Assembly: GCA_965198755.1 (NCBI GenBank)
Contig: OZ240673.1
Coordinates: 310,001 to 374,000, forward strand
Length of the DNA stretch: 64,000 nucleotides
Source of the DNA: BOG-908 sp963692875
Lineage (GTDB): Bacteria > Pseudomonadota > Alphaproteobacteria > Acetobacterales > Acetobacteraceae
Direction: 5' to 3'
Below are positions 16,100-24,631 of this stretch, piece by piece. A program made the position numbers and the translations under genes. Every line of letters begins with the position of its first letter. Within the stretch, counting starts at the first letter, position 1. The notes under the pieces are model-generated. The model had not been told where the DNA came from and ran no database searches. It saw only the letters and a program-made list of their open reading frames with translations.

Positions 16100-17926
16100 T
16101 CATTCCCCGCTCAGGTCCCGCCGCCTGCTCTCCAACTCCTCGCTATACCGCCGCAGCGCATACTGCTCCGTCAGCAGCCCCAGCACCCGCAGAGTCTCCA
16201 CCCCGTCCACCACCGCCAGCGCGTCGGCCTCCGCCGTCTCGAACAGGGTTGCCGCCTCCTTCACCGTCATCTGCGGCGTCAGCACCGAGTCCCTATGGTG
16301 CAGCATCTCTCCCACGCAGGCCACCTCGCCCTCCGCCGCGTGGGCGTCCGCCACCCACACCACGCCGGCGTAACGACCCTGCCGGTCAACCGCGATCACC
16401 CGCGTCACCGACCCCAGCGGGTAGGCCCGCCGGAACGCCGGCAGCGTCATGTCCGTGCCGACCGGCCGCGCGTCCGTGCGCATCATCCGCCCCACCGTCA
16501 GGTTGCGCATCCAGCCCACGTCCATCGCACTGCGTATGCTCTCGCCGCGCAGGTGGAACCGCCAGGTGGCGAACGAGTAGCCGAAGGTGCGCCGCACTGT
16601 CAGCGAGGACACCACGGCCGCCGCCAGCACCGCCACCGTCAGCGGCAGGCTGCCGGTGCTCTCCAGGGCCAGGAACGTCATCGTCAGCGGCCCGCCGACG
16701 ATGGCCACCGCCAGGCCGCTCATGCCGATCAGTCCGTAGGCGCCTTCGGAGAACACCGGCACCGGCCATGCCATCAGCATCACCGCGGCGAACGCCTTGC
16801 CCAGCAGCGCGCCCAGGAACAGCGAGGCGAAGAACAGCCCACCGCGGAACCCGGACCCCAGCGAGATCGCCGAACCCGCCGCCTTCAAGCCGAGCAACAG
16901 CAGCAGCGTGCCCAGCGGCCACTGCGCTGTCAGGCTGTTGCGCACCGCCCCGTGCCCGGCCGAGAGCGCCGCCGGCGAGACGATCGCCAACCCGCCCAGG
17001 ATAAGCCCGCCGATCGCCGGCCGCAGCCAGACCGGCACCCGGCTGCGGGTGAACGCCTGCTCGGTCAGGGTGACCGCGTACATGATGCAGATGCCGGCCA
17101 GCGCGCACAGCACGCCCAGCGCCAGCACCGGCAGGAAGTCCAGCGTTACCAGGCCCTGCGGCATCAGCGCGCTGTAGCCGGGCTCGTCGCCCAGGATCAC
17201 CCGCTGCACCATCACCGCGCTAATGGCGGCCGCTACCACCGGTGCGAGGTTGCCCAGCGAGTAGGTGCCGATCACCAGCTCGAAGGCGTAGAAGGCGCCG
17301 GTCAGCGGCGCGTTGAACGCGCTGGCGATAGCGCCCGCCGCCCCGCAGCCCACCAGCATGCGCAGATCCGCCCGCCGTACCCGGAACAGGCGCCCGGCGC
17401 GGGAGAACACGGCAGCCCCAATCTGCGTGTAGCCTGCCTCCAGCCCCACCGAGGCGCCGACGCCGTTGCTCAGCAGCGTCTGCGCCACCACGATCAGGCT
17501 GTCCTTCATCGACATCTTGCCGCCGTACAGCGCGTTGGCTTCGATGGGATCGACGGTGCGCCGCGGCACCCAGCGCGCCAGGCCCAGGGTCAGGCACCCC
17601 ATGCACAACCCGCCAACAGACGGCACCAGCAGCGCCCGCCAAACCGGCAGGCTCGCCTGGGCGGACAGCCGTTCGCCGGCTGCAAGCCCGTAGAGCAGTT
17701 CGTGTGCGAGTTGGCTGGTCTGGTTCATCGCGACCACCAGCAGGCCGGCTACGATGCCAAGCAACGCGGCCAGCACAACCAGCCAGATCTCGTCTGCTCG
17801 CACCAGCGAGCGCAGCGCCTGGGGCGCCTGGGCCGCCATGTCGCCGAAGCCGCGGCGGCTTCTGCGCGCCAGCACGGCTGCACCCCCCTGCGTCAGCGCT
17901 GCTGTCGGCTTCGGTGGCGGCGTCAT
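16100..17926 (-). CDS. ClC-family chloride channel/transporter with C-terminal CBS pair
   Basis: A 608-residue membrane protein. The ClC selectivity segments are present in modified form: GVGASVGLEAGYTQIG for the GxEGP region and GSGFRGGLFFASLFLGALLG for the GxFxP region. The stretch GCGAAGAIASAFNAPLTGAFYAFE is also characteristic. About eleven hydrophobic segments fill residues 45-450. Residues 475-600 form two CBS repeats (VGRMMRTD..., VGEMLHHRDSVLTPQMTVKEAA), which usually bind adenine nucleotides and regulate gating. The modified GLEAG motif means transport mode (channel or H+/Cl- exchange) cannot be predicted. It ends 5 bases after a repeat copy. Confidence 0.88.
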   Translation of the reverse strand: MTPPPKPTAALTQGGAAVLARRSRRGFGDMAAQAPQALRSLVRADEIWLVVLAALLGIVAGLLVVAMNQTSQLAHELLYGLAAGERLSAQASLPVWRALLVPSVGGLCMGCLTLGLARWVPRRTVDPIEANALYGGKMSMKDSLIVVAQTLLSNGVGASVGLEAGYTQIGAAVFSRAGRLFRVRRADLRMLVGCGAAGAIASAFNAPLTGAFYAFELVIGTYSLGNLAPVVAAAISAVMVQRVILGDEPGYSALMPQGLVTLDFLPVLALGVLCALAGICIMYAVTLTEQAFTRSRVPVWLRPAIGGLILGGLAIVSPAALSAGHGAVRNSLTAQWPLGTLLLLLGLKAAGSAISLGSGFRGGLFFASLFLGALLGKAFAAVMLMAWPVPVFSEGAYGLIGMSGLAVAIVGGPLTMTFLALESTGSLPLTVAVLAAAVVSSLTVRRTFGYSFATWRFHLRGESIRSAMDVGWMRNLTVGRMMRTDARPVGTDMTLPAFRRAYPLGSVTRVIAVDRQGRYAGVVWVADAHAAEGEVACVGEMLHHRDSVLTPQMTVKEAATLFETAEADALAVVDGVETLRVLGLLTEQYALRRYSEELESRRRDLSGE

Positions 17927-18032
17927 CCGTGGTGCTTCCTGGCGCGGCAGGGCTGCGCGCGCCTGTCCGTTGTGTTGTGCTACGCCGCCGCGTTGCGCCG
18001 CAACCGATGTCGCACGTCGGTGTTACCAGAAC

Positions 18033-18206
18033 GTGCAAGCGCCCGTCCCTATCCCACCGTCATCGCCCGATTATCCGGATCCTGACGCGCCGGTGCCGAT
18101 CGAGGAACCGCCTGAGCCGTTGCCCGTGCCGCCGGATCCTTCGTCGCCGCCAATGCAGGTGGGTGGTGGGGCGCGGGCGGAAGGCAAGCAAGCGGTTCTT
18201 TTTTGA
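18033..18206 (+). CDS. Small proline-rich ORF ending inside a repeat
   Basis: A possible 57-residue protein rich in Pro, Asp and Glu: PVPIPPSSPDYPDPDAPVPI followed by EEPPEPLPVPPDPSSPPM. The strongly ordered composition is unlike the shadow frames around it, and similar short Pro-rich proteins exist in other proteobacteria. A GTG at 18033 is the most likely start but has no ribosome site. The last residues, KQAVLF and the TGA, come from the adjoining repeat. No function can be assigned and it may not be expressed. Confidence 0.35.
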   Translation: MQAPVPIPPSSPDYPDPDAPVPIEEPPEPLPVPPDPSSPPMQVGGGARAEGKQAVLF

Positions 18207-18328
18207 AAAAAGAACCAAAAAACTTTTGTCTCCTTCGGGCGTGCGTTGTTGAGACGCGTCGTTCCAGCCGTCGGTGACAGCGTGAGTAAAAGCTTTTTGC
18301 TTCTTTTTCTCGAAAAAGAAGGCCTTGC
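18188..18328 (+). repeat. Double-hairpin intergenic repeat, copy 9
   Basis: Left arm GGTTCTTTTTTGAAAAAAGA...ACC, right arm GCTTC...GAAGG, core with CGTCGGTGACAGCG (one change from CGCGACAGC). Precedes the alpha/beta hydrolase gene. Confidence 0.87.
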
Positions 18329-18361
18329 TTGCTGCCCAGCCGGCATCCCTTTCGTCAGAGC

Positions 18362-19165
18362 ATGAAGCTCGACGCCGTCACCATCGGACACGGCCCGCCG
18401 GTCTGTCTGCTGCACGGCCTGTTCGGCCGTGCGCGCAACCTGGCTGGTATTGCCGCCACGCTCGCCGCCACCCACCGGGTCGTCTTGCTGGACTTGCGCA
18501 ACCACGGCGCCAGCCCGCACCAAGCCGGGATGGCTTACGCCGACCAGGCAGCGGACGTGCTGGACACGCTGGCCGGACTTGGCGTGCCAGCATGCGCGGT
18601 GCTCGGCCATTCGATGGGTGGCAAAGTAGCGATGACGGCGTCCCTGGTGGCACCCGACCGGGTATCCGCGCTGGTGGTCGCCGACATCGCGCCGCGTGCT
18701 TACAGCCACGATAATGTAACCGTGGCCAAGGCGCTGCGCGGCCTCGAGCTGCGCCCCGGCCTCGACCGCCGCACGGCCGACGCGGCGCTCGCGCCCGCGG
18801 TTCCGGACTCCGGCGTGCGCGCGTTCCTGCTGCAGAACCTGCAGTTCGGCCCTGACCCGCACTGGAAGATCGGGCTGGACCACATCGCCACGGCTTTGCC
18901 GCATATCGAGGGGTGGGCGCTACCCTGGCCGGCAGCACGCTACGATGGCCCCGCTTTGTTCGTCGCCGGCGCCCTGTCGGACTACGTGCCGCCAGACAGC
19001 CTGGGTGCCATCCGCACCCTGTTCCCGCGTGCAGCCCTGCACGTGCTGCCGCAAGCCGGCCATTGGTTGCATGCGGACCAGCCGGCCGCCTTTGCCGCCT
19101 GCGTCTCGCAGTTTCTTGCCGCCGCGGCGGCTGATTCCGCTTCCATCGGCGCCCGCGCGCATTAG
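18362..19165 (+). CDS. Alpha/beta hydrolase (YbfF-like esterase family)
   Basis: A cytosolic hydrolase of 267 residues. The fold signatures are LLHGLFGRARNL (oxyanion loop HG), the nucleophile elbow VLGHSMGGKVAM, the acid region GALSDYVPPDS and the catalytic His in QAGHWLHADQP. Overall layout resembles E. coli YbfF, an acyl-CoA/ester hydrolase, but substrate is unknown. The ATG at 18362 is 34 bases after the repeat edge. A small membrane-protein gene follows 26 bases later and may be co-transcribed. Confidence 0.85.
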   Translation: MKLDAVTIGHGPPVCLLHGLFGRARNLAGIAATLAATHRVVLLDLRNHGASPHQAGMAYADQAADVLDTLAGLGVPACAVLGHSMGGKVAMTASLVAPDRVSALVVADIAPRAYSHDNVTVAKALRGLELRPGLDRRTADAALAPAVPDSGVRAFLLQNLQFGPDPHWKIGLDHIATALPHIEGWALPWPAARYDGPALFVAGALSDYVPPDSLGAIRTLFPRAALHVLPQAGHWLHADQPAAFAACVSQFLAAAAADSASIGARAH

Positions 19166-19191
19166 TCTGCCTCAGGCGCTTCAGCCGGAGC

Positions 19192-19425
19192 ATGGGCGAC
19201 CAGGCCATGACGTATGTGACGGGTTTCAGCCGCAAGGGCCACGACGAGGCGGCAGCCCGCCGCACCAGCAGCCTTGCTGCCCTGGCGGTGACGCTGGGGC
19301 TGGTGGTGGTCGGCCTCTACCTCGTGGATACGTTGCGCGCGCAACGCGACGTGGAGGATTGCGCGCTGTCCGGCCGAGTCGGTTGCGACGTGGTCACGCT
19401 GGTGCCGCAGGATCTCGACCGGTGA
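19192..19425 (+). CDS. Small single-pass membrane protein, function unknown
   Basis: Seventy-seven residues: a polar N-terminus (FSRKGHDEAAARRTSS), one transmembrane helix at about 28-48 (LAALAVTLGLVVVGLYLVD), and a short tail with two Cys (VEDCALSGRVGCDVVTLV). Start could be ATG 19192 or ATG 19207. The tail would lie outside if positive-inside holds, and the Cys pair might then form a disulfide. I do not recognise the family. A repeat copy begins 8 bases after the stop. Confidence 0.6.
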   Translation: MGDQAMTYVTGFSRKGHDEAAARRTSSLAALAVTLGLVVVGLYLVDTLRAQRDVEDCALSGRVGCDVVTLVPQDLDR

Positions 19426-19432
19426 CAGGTAA

Positions 19433-19559
19433 GCAAGCGGTTCTTTTTTGAAAAAAAGAACCAAAAAACTTTTGTTCCCTTGGACGCGCGTTGAGGAAAA
19501 CGCCGCGACAGCAGGACCAAAAGTCTTTTGCTTCTTTTCTTCAGAAAAGAAGGCCTTGC
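19433..19559 (+). repeat. Double-hairpin intergenic repeat, copy 10
   Basis: A nearly ideal copy: GGTTC/GAACC left arm, GCTTCTTTTCTTCAGAAAAG...AAGG right arm, core TTCCCTTGGACGCGCG and CGCCGCGACAGCAGGACC. Starts 8 bases after the upstream stop. Confidence 0.92.
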
Positions 19560-19671
19560 TTTCTGCCTACCCCACGGCGGGCGACCCCACAAAGAAGCAC
19601 TTCGCTTCCGGTTCATCTTTTGCCACTCTGTATCAATGCGGTCGCAGAACCGCCGATTCCAGGGAGCCGAG

Positions 19672-19974
19672 ATGGACGACGAAACCTGCGCACGCCTGCG
19701 TGCCACACCCGCCTTTACCGAGCTGGAGCGCAGCCGCGGCCGCCTCGGCTGGACGCTGACCGCGCTGATCCTGGCGATCTATTTCGGTTTCGTGCTGCTG
19801 GTCGCGTTTGCCCCCGGCCTGATGGCCACCCCCGTTTTCGGGCCGATGACTTTGGGCTTCCCGCTCGGCCTGGGCGTGATCGTCAGCGCCATCCTGCTCA
19901 CGGGCATCTACGTCCTGCGCGCCAACGGTAGCTTCGACGCGCTGACCCGCCGCATCGTCGCAGGCCCGCGGTGA
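19672..19974 (+). CDS. DUF485 membrane protein (YjcH-like)
   Basis: One hundred residues with the DUF485 layout: a soluble start with ATPAFTELERSRGRLGWTL, then two transmembrane helices (about 32-52 and 63-85). YjcH-type proteins are encoded with acetate permease ActP and are thought to assist it. The gene overlaps actP by four bases (GTGA), which supports a joint role in acetate uptake. Confidence 0.87.
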   Translation: MDDETCARLRATPAFTELERSRGRLGWTLTALILAIYFGFVLLVAFAPGLMATPVFGPMTLGFPLGLGVIVSAILLTGIYVLRANGSFDALTRRIVAGPR

Positions 19975-21632
19975 GGCGCCGCTCGCCTGCCGGCGCCGCC
20001 GTTGCCGGTGCCGCGCTGCTGGGCGCGGTCTCGGCCCGCGCGGCCACGCCCGCCGCCGCGCCGCAAGCCACCGACACCACCGCCATCGTCATGTTCGCTG
20101 CCTTCGTGCTGCTGACGCTAGCGATCACCGCCTGGGCCGCCCGGCGCACGCGCACCGCGTCGGACTTCTACGCAGCCGGCGGCTCCATCACCGGTTTCCA
20201 GAACGGCATCGCCATCTCCGGCGACTTCATGTCGGCCGCCTCGTTCCTCGGCATCTCGGCAATGGTGTATGCCGCCGGGTTCGACGGGCTGCTGTACTCG
20301 ATTGGCTTCCTGGTCGGCTGGCCGATCATCATGTTCCTGATGGCCGAGCGCCTGCGCAACCTCGGCAGATACAGCCTGGCGGACGTCGCCTCCTACCGTC
20401 TGTCCGCGGTGCCGGTGCGCAGCTTCGCGGCCGTCAGCTCGCTGGTGGTGGTGGCCTTCTACCTGATCGCGCAGATGGTTGGCGCCGGCCAGCTGATCCA
20501 GCTTCTGTTCGGCCTGCCCTACCTCTATGCGGTGGTGATCGTCGGCGTGCTGATGATCTTCTACGTGACGTTCGGCGGCATGATCGCCACCACCTGGGTG
20601 CAGATCATCAAGGCGGTGCTGCTGCTGCTCGGGGCCAGCTACATGGCGTTCGCCGCCCTGGCGCATTTCGGCTTCGACCTCTCGGCGATGTTCAACGCGG
20701 CCGTGCAGGCGCATCCGAAGAAAGCCGCGATCCTGGCACCAGGGTTGCAGTTCAAGAACCCGGTCTCGACGGTCTCGCTGGGCATCGCGCTGATGTTCGG
20801 CACCGCCGGCCTGCCGCACATCCTGATGCGCTTCTTCACCGTCGCCGACGCGAAGGAGGCCCGCAAGTCGGTGTTCTGGGCCACCACGTTCATCGGCTAC
20901 TTCTACATCCTGACGTTCGTCATCGGCTTCGCTGCCATCAGCATGGTTGGCCAGAACCCGGCCTACGTCGCCGCCGGTCGCGTGATTGGCGGCAGCAACA
21001 TGGTAGCCATCCACCTGGCCCACGCGGTGGGCGGCGGCGTGCTGAAAGGCTTCATCAGCGCGGTCGCGTTCGCCACCATCCTAGCCGTGGTCTCCGGCCT
21101 TACGCTCGCGGGTGCCACCGCGGTCAGCCACGACCTCTACGCCAACGTGGTGATGCGCGGGCGCTCCACCGAGGGCCGCGAGGTGGTGGTCTCGCGCGTC
21201 GCCACCATAGCACTCGGCGTGCTGGCAATCCTGCTTGGCATCGCGTTCGAGAAACAGAACGTCGCCTACATGGTCGGGCTGGCTTTCGCAGTGGCGGCGA
21301 GTGCCAACTTTCCGGTGCTGCTGCTGAACATGTACTGGCGGCGCTTCAACACCACCGGCGCGGTGCTTGGCGGCTGGCTGGGCCTGGTCTCGGCCGTGGC
21401 CCTGACGGTGCTGAGCCCGGGCATCTGGGTGAGGGTGCTGGGCTTCCACGCGGCACCGTTCGCCTACGACAATCCTGCACTGTTCTCGATGCCGCTTGGG
21501 TTCTTCGGCTGCTGGCTGGGCAGCGTGCTGACGCAGAACACTGAAGCGGCGCGCATCGAGGCGGGGCGGTTCGAGGCGCTGTATGTCCGCTCACAGACAG
21601 GGATTGGCGCGGAGGGGGCGAGCGTGCACTAG
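19971..21632 (+). CDS. actP: Cation/acetate symporter ActP
   Basis: A sodium:solute symporter-family protein of 553 residues with an N-terminal signal-like segment and about 13 hydrophobic helices. Family signatures include DFYAAGGSITGFQNGIAISGD, GWPIIMFLMAERLRNLGRYS and GTAGLPHILMRFFTV. It imports acetate and related short acids. GTG 19971 overlaps the DUF485 stop, so the two genes are translationally coupled. A repeat copy lies 6 bases past the stop, at the convergent junction with the DUF885 gene. Confidence 0.92.
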   Translation: MRRRSPAGAAVAGAALLGAVSARAATPAAAPQATDTTAIVMFAAFVLLTLAITAWAARRTRTASDFYAAGGSITGFQNGIAISGDFMSAASFLGISAMVYAAGFDGLLYSIGFLVGWPIIMFLMAERLRNLGRYSLADVASYRLSAVPVRSFAAVSSLVVVAFYLIAQMVGAGQLIQLLFGLPYLYAVVIVGVLMIFYVTFGGMIATTWVQIIKAVLLLLGASYMAFAALAHFGFDLSAMFNAAVQAHPKKAAILAPGLQFKNPVSTVSLGIALMFGTAGLPHILMRFFTVADAKEARKSVFWATTFIGYFYILTFVIGFAAISMVGQNPAYVAAGRVIGGSNMVAIHLAHAVGGGVLKGFISAVAFATILAVVSGLTLAGATAVSHDLYANVVMRGRSTEGREVVVSRVATIALGVLAILLGIAFEKQNVAYMVGLAFAVAASANFPVLLLNMYWRRFNTTGAVLGGWLGLVSAVALTVLSPGIWVRVLGFHAAPFAYDNPALFSMPLGFFGCWLGSVLTQNTEAARIEAGRFEALYVRSQTGIGAEGASVH

Positions 21633-21638
21633 AAGACA

Positions 21639-21767
21639 GCAAGCGCTTCTTTTTTTGAAAAAAAAGAAGCAAAAAAACTTTGTTCCTTTGGATACCCGCT
21701 GCAGAAACCTCCGCGACAGCAGGACCAAAAGTCTTTTGCTTCTTTTCTTCAGAAAAGAAGGCCTTGC
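21639..21767 (+). repeat. Double-hairpin intergenic repeat, copy 11
   Basis: Both arms are of GCTTC type here (left GCGCTTCTTTTTTTG...GAAGC, right GCTTCTTTTCTTCAG...GAAGG). Core CCTTTGG...CCGCGACAGCAGGACC. Lies between convergent actP and the DUF885 gene. Confidence 0.9.
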
Positions 21768-21786
21768 TTTTCTTTTAGTTCAGCGC

Positions 21787-23559
21787 TCAAGGCTTACGCT
21801 TCAGTGCCGCATCCACCCGCTGTTCCAGCACCGCCAACGGCATCGCCCCCTCGTCCAGCACCAAATCATGGAACGCCCGCTCGTCGAAGCGCGACCCTTC
21901 CGCCGCCTCCATGCGATGCCGCAGCTCCATGATCTTCAGCTCGCCGATCTTGTAGCCGAGCGCCTGGCCCGGCCAGGCGATGTAGCGGTCCACCTCGCTC
22001 TGCATGTTCACTTCGCTCAGCGCGGTGTTCTCCCGCAGGCACGCCAATGCCTGGTCGCGCGTCCAGCCGCGCGCGTGGATGCCCACGTCCATCACCAGCC
22101 GGCAGGCCCGCCACATCTCCAGCGAGAGCTGGCCGAAACGCTGATACGGCGTCTCGTATAGCCCCATCTCAGCCACCAGCTGTTCGGCGTAGAGCGCCCA
22201 GCCCTCGACAAAGGCGGTGATGTCGGATTGCTGGCGGAACGCCGGCAGGTTCGTCAGCTCCTGTGCCAGCGCTATCTGGATGTGGTGGCCAGGCGCACCT
22301 TCATGCGCCACCAGGGTCGGCAGCTCGAACAGCGGCCGCTGGTCCAGGTGCGAGGTGTTGATCCACAGCTCGCCGGCGATGCCCTGCTGCGGAGCACCCT
22401 CGCTGTAGCGCGCGGTGGTGTAGCCTTCCTCGATGCTGGCCGGCACCGGCGCCACGCCGTAGGGCAGGCGCGGCAACTTGCCGAAGAAACGCGGCAGCTG
22501 GCCGTCCACGCGCTTGGCGAGGCGGCTGGCTTTCTCCAGCAGGTCCTCGCGGCTGTGAACGTAGAAGCGTGAGTCGTGGCGCAGCAAATCCTGGAACTGC
22601 GCGAAGGAACCGTGGAAGCCGGACGCGGCGACCTGCACGTCCATGGCGCGCCGGATACGGGCGATCTCGGATTGCCCGATGTCGAACACCTGGTCCGGTG
22701 TCAGGTCCGTGGTGGTCTGCGCGCGCACCAGGGCCGCGTAGTAGGCGTGTCCGTCCGGCAGCGCGCCGGCGCCGATGGTCGCGCGCGCGCGCGGCGCGTA
22801 AGTGTCGGCGTAGAACTCCGCCAGCGCGCGCTGGGCCGGTTTGACCGAATCCTGCAGGATGCCGAGCGCTTCGGCGTGCAGCGCGTCCCGGTCCGCTTGC
22901 GGCATGGCGGCGGGCAGCAGCGTCAGCGGCTTGAGCAGCGGGTCGTCCGCCGCCGGCACGTCGGCCAGGGCGGCGGCGGCATGCGCCTGCGCGGCGGCAA
23001 TCGTCTTCGGCAGCACGAAGCCGGTGCGCAACCCGCGTGCGAGGTTGTCCGTCTCCGTCCGGTAGAAGGCCGGCAGCGCGCGCAGCCGGGCGATCCAGGC
23101 GCGTGCCTCCGCCTGCGTGCGCGGCTGGGTGCCCTGGGCGGCGTAGTCCGGGACGACGAAGAAGCCCTGGTCGCTGGCGAAGGGGATGCGGTCCTCGTCG
23201 AAGCGCTCCAGCGAAAGGTCGGTGCCGATGCGCCAGGATAGCAGCTCGCCGTTCAGCGCGGCCTCGCCGGTGAGCGCGCCTGCGGGCACGGCGTCGAGTT
23301 GCGCCCTTATGGCGGCGAGCCTGGCGATGCGGGCCTGGTGGGCGGCAGGCGTGTCGTCCGGCCAACGGGCGGCGGCGTCGAGGTTGCCGCGCTGGCCGGC
23401 ACCGATCGGGTCGGCCTCGGTGAGCCAGGCATCGTAGGCGGCAAGCACGGTGGCGAGCTGGTGGACGGCATCCGGCGGAGAGGCGGCAGAGCTGCGTAAT
23501 GCAGCGCTCAGCAGGACGAACGCTGCGGCTGCGGCGCGGAGATGGGTAGATGCGGGCAT
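21787..23559 (-). CDS. DUF885 family protein (predicted zinc metallopeptidase), exported
   Basis: 590 residues with a signal peptide (MPASTHLRAAAAAFVLLSAA, cleavage near SSAAS). The C-terminal half has the DUF885 metal site: VAHEGAPGHHIQIALAQE, followed by the Glu in FVEGWALYAEQL, arranged as in gluzincin-like peptidases. Later conserved parts are VDRYIAWPGQALGYKIG and HDLVLDEGAMPL. It probably acts in the periplasm on peptides, but no substrate is known. The start at ATG 23559 is set by the signal peptide; the frame continues upstream only into repeat sequence. Confidence 0.85.
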   Translation of the reverse strand: MPASTHLRAAAAAFVLLSAALRSSAASPPDAVHQLATVLAAYDAWLTEADPIGAGQRGNLDAAARWPDDTPAAHQARIARLAAIRAQLDAVPAGALTGEAALNGELLSWRIGTDLSLERFDEDRIPFASDQGFFVVPDYAAQGTQPRTQAEARAWIARLRALPAFYRTETDNLARGLRTGFVLPKTIAAAQAHAAAALADVPAADDPLLKPLTLLPAAMPQADRDALHAEALGILQDSVKPAQRALAEFYADTYAPRARATIGAGALPDGHAYYAALVRAQTTTDLTPDQVFDIGQSEIARIRRAMDVQVAASGFHGSFAQFQDLLRHDSRFYVHSREDLLEKASRLAKRVDGQLPRFFGKLPRLPYGVAPVPASIEEGYTTARYSEGAPQQGIAGELWINTSHLDQRPLFELPTLVAHEGAPGHHIQIALAQELTNLPAFRQQSDITAFVEGWALYAEQLVAEMGLYETPYQRFGQLSLEMWRACRLVMDVGIHARGWTRDQALACLRENTALSEVNMQSEVDRYIAWPGQALGYKIGELKIMELRHRMEAAEGSRFDERAFHDLVLDEGAMPLAVLEQRVDAALKRKP

Positions 23560-23602
23560 ATTGGGGAGTTTGCACGCAGGGGCGCGGCGCGCCAAGGCAG
23601 GA

Positions 23603-23744
23603 AGGAAGGCCTTCTTCTTCGAGAAAAAGAAGCAAAAAGCTTTTGTCTCTGCTGCGCCGCAGGCTGAAACACCACGCCTTCCACACCACGCATCGTACGA
23701 AGACAAAAGTTTTTTGGTTCTTTTTTCAAAAAAGAACTGCTTGC
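23603..23744 (-). repeat. Double-hairpin intergenic repeat, copy 12
   Basis: Left arm CTTCTTCTTCGAGAAAAAGAAGC, right arm GGTTC/GAACT; core is diverged (CTGCTGCGCCGCAGG). Lies between the divergent DUF885 gene and the small secreted-protein gene, so it cannot be only a terminator. Confidence 0.84.
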
Positions 23745-23855
23745 CTTGCGTTCACCGGCGCCGCCCGGTGCTTGCCAAATCCGTGATCAAGGCCCTTGCC
23801 GACAACAAAACGACCGGTGCGCGCGTTAGGTGCCAGTTCTTAGGAGATCGGACTC

Positions 23856-24302
23856 ATGCGCAAAACGCTCATTGCATCGGCGCTTCTCGTAGCCGGCTTT
23901 GCTTCGGGAGGTGCGATTGCCGCGCCTGACCCGGCCGCACCCGGAGCGGTGGACGGCACCGTGACCATCAACGCCAAGGCAGCCGCGGTCGGCATCGGGT
24001 ATTCCTGGGGTGACGGCGTTCTGCGTTTTCACGGCCACTCCTACCATTTTGGCGTCAAGGGCGTGACGATCGCCGACGTGGGCTACGCCAGCGTCATCGG
24101 CCACGGGCGCGTCTACAAGCTTAGAACCCTGAAGGATTTCAGCGGAACCTATGCCGCCTCGACTGGTGAGGTGACCGCAGGGAAGGGCATTGGCGGCGAG
24201 ATCCTGCAGAACGCCAACGGCGTGCAGATCCGGATCGACGAGGTGACGAAGGGTGCGCGGCTGACTGGCGCGGCAGATGGGATTCAGCTGACGTTGAAGT
24301 AG
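23856..24302 (+). CDS. Small secreted protein with YSWGxGxLxFxG segment
   Basis: A 148-residue exported protein. The signal peptide is clear (MRKTLIASALLVAGFASGG, cleavage near AIAA). The mature part is Gly-rich and beta-like: VGIGYSWGDGVLRFHGHSYHF, ADVGYASVIGHGRVYKLRTL, then FSGTYAAS and a Gly-rich loop. I recall similar uncharacterised alphaproteobacterial proteins but no function. AGGAGA 9 bases before the ATG is a good ribosome site. It appears to be a single gene between two repeats. Confidence 0.72.
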   Translation: MRKTLIASALLVAGFASGGAIAAPDPAAPGAVDGTVTINAKAAAVGIGYSWGDGVLRFHGHSYHFGVKGVTIADVGYASVIGHGRVYKLRTLKDFSGTYAASTGEVTAGKGIGGEILQNANGVQIRIDEVTKGARLTGAADGIQLTLK

Positions 24303-24343
24303 CGTAGGTAATATCAACCGGACTGAAGGTTGACCGTTCGGAA

Positions 24344-24476
24344 GCAAGCAAGGCCTTCTTTTTTGAAAAAAAGAAGCAAAAAACTTTTTACTCCGCTATC
24401 GCGGACCTTTCCGGAAAGCGCGCGACAGCGGAGTCAAAAGTTTTTTGGTCCTTTTTTTCAAAAAAGGACTGCTTGC
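24344..24476 (-). repeat. Double-hairpin intergenic repeat, copy 13
   Basis: Left arm CTTC/GAAG, right arm GGTCC...GGACT, a compensated variant. The core is self-complementary: CTCCGCTATCGCGGACC and GCGCGACAGCGGAG. The degenerate copy 14 follows after 34 bases. Confidence 0.9.
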
Positions 24477-24510
24477 TTTTATGAGAATGCATCAACGCTG
24501 GTTAATATAG

Positions 24511-24627
24511 AGCCTTCTTTTTCTAAAGAAAAAGAAACGAAATGACTTTGTTTTTTTGGCGCGCACCGTTCGACTGGCGCGCGCCGCAGGGAGCAAGGTC
24601 TTCGTTCTCTTTCAAAAAGAACTGCGC
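24511..24627 (-). repeat. Double-hairpin intergenic repeat, copy 14, degenerate
   Basis: Left arm CCTTCTTTTTCTAAAGAAAA...GAAAC and right arm GTTCTCTTTCAAAAAGAAC are still recognisable, but the CGCGACAGC core is lost and replaced by GGCGCGCACCGTTCGACTGG. Ends 4 bases from the paoC stop. Confidence 0.7.
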
Positions 24628-24631
24628 ATGC

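Noticed and set aside
15827..18085. Long plus-strand frame of 752 codons opposite the ClC gene
   Set aside because: His/Arg/Gln-rich shadow overlapping a membrane protein with clear ClC and CBS motifs.
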